64,000 nt of DNA. Origin: Alphaproteobacteria bacterium (GTDB lineage: Bacteria; Pseudomonadota; Alphaproteobacteria; Caulobacterales; Parvularculaceae). The notes below the pieces were generated by a model. The model did no database searches and was not told where the DNA came from. It saw only the letters and a list, made by a program, of their open reading frames with translations. This document shows positions 62,806-64,000 of the stretch, in pieces (within the stretch, counting starts at the first letter, position 1; each line of letters opens with the position of its first letter). Made by a program: the position numbers and the translations under genes. The DNA is taken from assembly GCA_030433215.1 (NCBI GenBank), contig JAUIMC010000006.1:1-64000 (forward strand). The letters are read 5' to 3'.

Positions 62806-63500
62806 GAGGGGAGGCCTTTCACTTGGGGCGCCGACGCGCCAAACACTGCTCTCCGCCCGATTTGTGCAGGGTCCGGGCCGCAAATCAACCGCTTTGCTGC
62901 ATGTGCGAGATTTCAAGAGGTTGCGAAGGCTGGAGATCAGGCCGGGATTGCGGAGACGGCGCACCGGCTTTCACCGCCTGCGCCGTCTCCGCGAATAGAA
63001 GCGTCGCCGGAACCGGACGCTGGGGGAGAATGCGCCGAAGGCCCCGAAAACGAGCGCGACCCTAGGGGTCTTTCCACGAAAAAACTGTCACAAAGGCGAC
63101 AAAGGGGCGCTCCACCCTATGAAATTCCGTTCCGGAGATGAATTCGGCCGCAACCGACCGCGCTGACGACTGGTCAGGCGGCGGTCGCGTTCATGGGCGC
63201 AGAGGCGCCGCTTTTTCATTCGTGTACATACTTTTCGCCCTGCCTTTATGTATCAAGGTTCATATTAGACGTCCCTGCCGGCGCGCTAAGATGTGACAGA
63301 TGTGGCCGAACCGCCGCCCGCGCCGCCAGCCGAAAGAAAGCCCGGCCCCGGCGCGACCCGCTGCGCAGCGCTTCCGATCCAGCATCGCCTGCCTTCATGC
63401 CTCACGCCGGTTTTAGTGGCGCGCGCCCCCGCGCAACTTTAGACTGCGACTAAACAGAGCATGTATTGTCATGAATAATAACAATAGAGGGAAGGAAGCG
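62806..63500. other. 695-base divergent region without a clear gene
   Basis: Between the dipeptidase and MFS starts no protein-like frame is seen. It contains a short GC hairpin GGCGC/GCGCC followed by CTTTTTC near 63196-63216, an AT-rich patch at 63225-63270, and a TTTAG-N7-CTAAA inverted repeat at 63438-63454 near the MFS start. GGAAG precedes the MFS ATG. Confidence 0.5.
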
Positions 63501-64000
63501 ATGGAACAGAAAAAGGACGACTGGCCCTCGCCCGCCCGTGCTTACTGGGGACTGTCGGTGCTCACCGCAGGGCTGATGGTCGCCACGCTCGACCGCTCCA
63601 TCATTTCGCTCCTCGTCGAACCCATCAAAGCCGATCTCAATCTCTCCGACACGCAATTCTCGCTGCTGACCGGCTTCGCCTTCGTCTTTTTCTACGCCTT
63701 TCTCGGCCTTCCCATCGCCCGGCTCGCGGACGTCCACAGCCGCCGCATGATCATCTCCATCGGCATTGTCTTCTGGAGCTTTGCAACAATGCTATGCGGG
63801 CTGGCGCAGAGTTTCTGGCATCTCTTCTGGGCGCGCGTCGGCGTCGGCGCCGGGGAATCGTCGTTCGCGCCCGCCACCTTCTCCATCATCACCGACAGCT
63901 TTCCGCCGGAAAAGCTGCCCCGCGCCTTCGCCATCAATTCTCTCGGTTTTGTCGCCGGCGCCGGCATTTCCAATCTCGCCGGCGGCGCGGCGATCGCCGC
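63501..64000 (+). CDS. MFS transporter, spinster-like (3' end outside window)
   Basis: The frame opens at ATG 63501 (AGGGAAGGAAG upstream) and runs off the right edge with about 166 residues visible. At least four membrane helices are seen. The signature LTAGLMVATLDRSIISLLVEPIKADLNLSDTQFSLL resembles the spinster-like MFS group of Alphaproteobacteria; GLPIARLADVHSRRMI is the conserved loop between helices 2 and 3. Substrate is unknown. Confidence 0.85.
   Translation, partial: MEQKKDDWPSPARAYWGLSVLTAGLMVATLDRSIISLLVEPIKADLNLSDTQFSLLTGFAFVFFYAFLGLPIARLADVHSRRMIISIGIVFWSFATMLCGLAQSFWHLFWARVGVGAGESSFAPATFSIITDSFPPEKLPRAFAINSLGFVAGAGISNLAGGAAIA

Overview
This window is a GC-rich alphaproteobacterial chromosome segment, densely packed and mostly housekeeping. 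The gene orders pmbA-DUF4170 next to lipid A genes, xseA-DUF2093, and xseB/dxs/tlyA on one strand all point to Alphaproteobacteria. The two VPxxA-CTERM surface proteins and the repertoire suggest a marine or aquatic Parvularculales/Hyphomonadales-type bacterium; that placement is inference. No rRNA, tRNA, CRISPR array, transposase or integrase was recognised.

Layout. (a) 1-7.5 kb: end of pmbA, DUF4170, a CX5R phosphatase, a leftward MsbA-like ABC exporter, and a rightward lipid A series: DUF374 acyltransferase, waaA, lpxK and an LpxL-type acyltransferase, the last three joined by 4-nt overlaps. (b) 7.5-11.8 kb, leftward: xseA-DUF2093-M23 peptidase, then an iron-storage group bfd-bfr-Kazal lipoprotein with a Fur-box-like site. 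(c) 11.9-17.3 kb: TPR protein, sulfite-oxidase-family enzyme with coupled cytochrome c, and a membrane-anchored Pro-Glu repeat protein. (d) 17.4-22.4 kb: purD-hydrolase-single-repeat GDT1 coupled genes, a phosphotransferase and a polysaccharide flippase. (e) 22.5-32.7 kb: a CTERM-sorted protein, a lipoprotein amidohydrolase, small secreted proteins including a TIMP/NTR-like one, an ATP-grasp-like protein, an MBL hydrolase, pdxH and aroC. (f) 32.75-34.87 kb: a visibly AT-richer insert with an orphan ORF (possibly frameshifted), a DUF3800 protein and a small opposing gene with its own terminator. (g) 34.9-51.3 kb: hydrolases, three methyltransferases (including tlyA), a META lipoprotein, a DJ-1 protein, a second CTERM protein, a Na+/solute symporter, dxs, feoAB with a Fur-like box, an SDR, xseB and a YhiN-type flavoprotein. 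(h) 51.3-56.3 kb: an ABC-F protein, then a compositionally distinct LysR / pirin / NmrA / DUF1772 cassette with a repeat-rich divergent promoter. (i) 56.3-64 kb: histidine phosphatase, HDAC-like deacetylase, zinc ribbon, MOSC, SDR, Cys-rich small protein, metallophosphoesterase, M19 dipeptidase and the start of a spinster-like MFS transporter cut by the window edge.

The main functional themes are lipid A assembly (MsbA-like, DUF374, WaaA, LpxK, LpxL), iron homeostasis (FeoAB uptake, Bfr/Bfd storage, both preceded by Fur-like sites), exonuclease VII (xseA and xseB 38 kb apart), isoprenoid synthesis (dxs) and exosortase-type surface sorting inferred from the two C-terminal signals. No complete new system is proven. 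The least explained parts are the AT-rich DUF3800 insert with its overlapping divergent small gene, the Kazal lipoprotein coupled to bacterioferritin, and the TIMP-like secreted protein.
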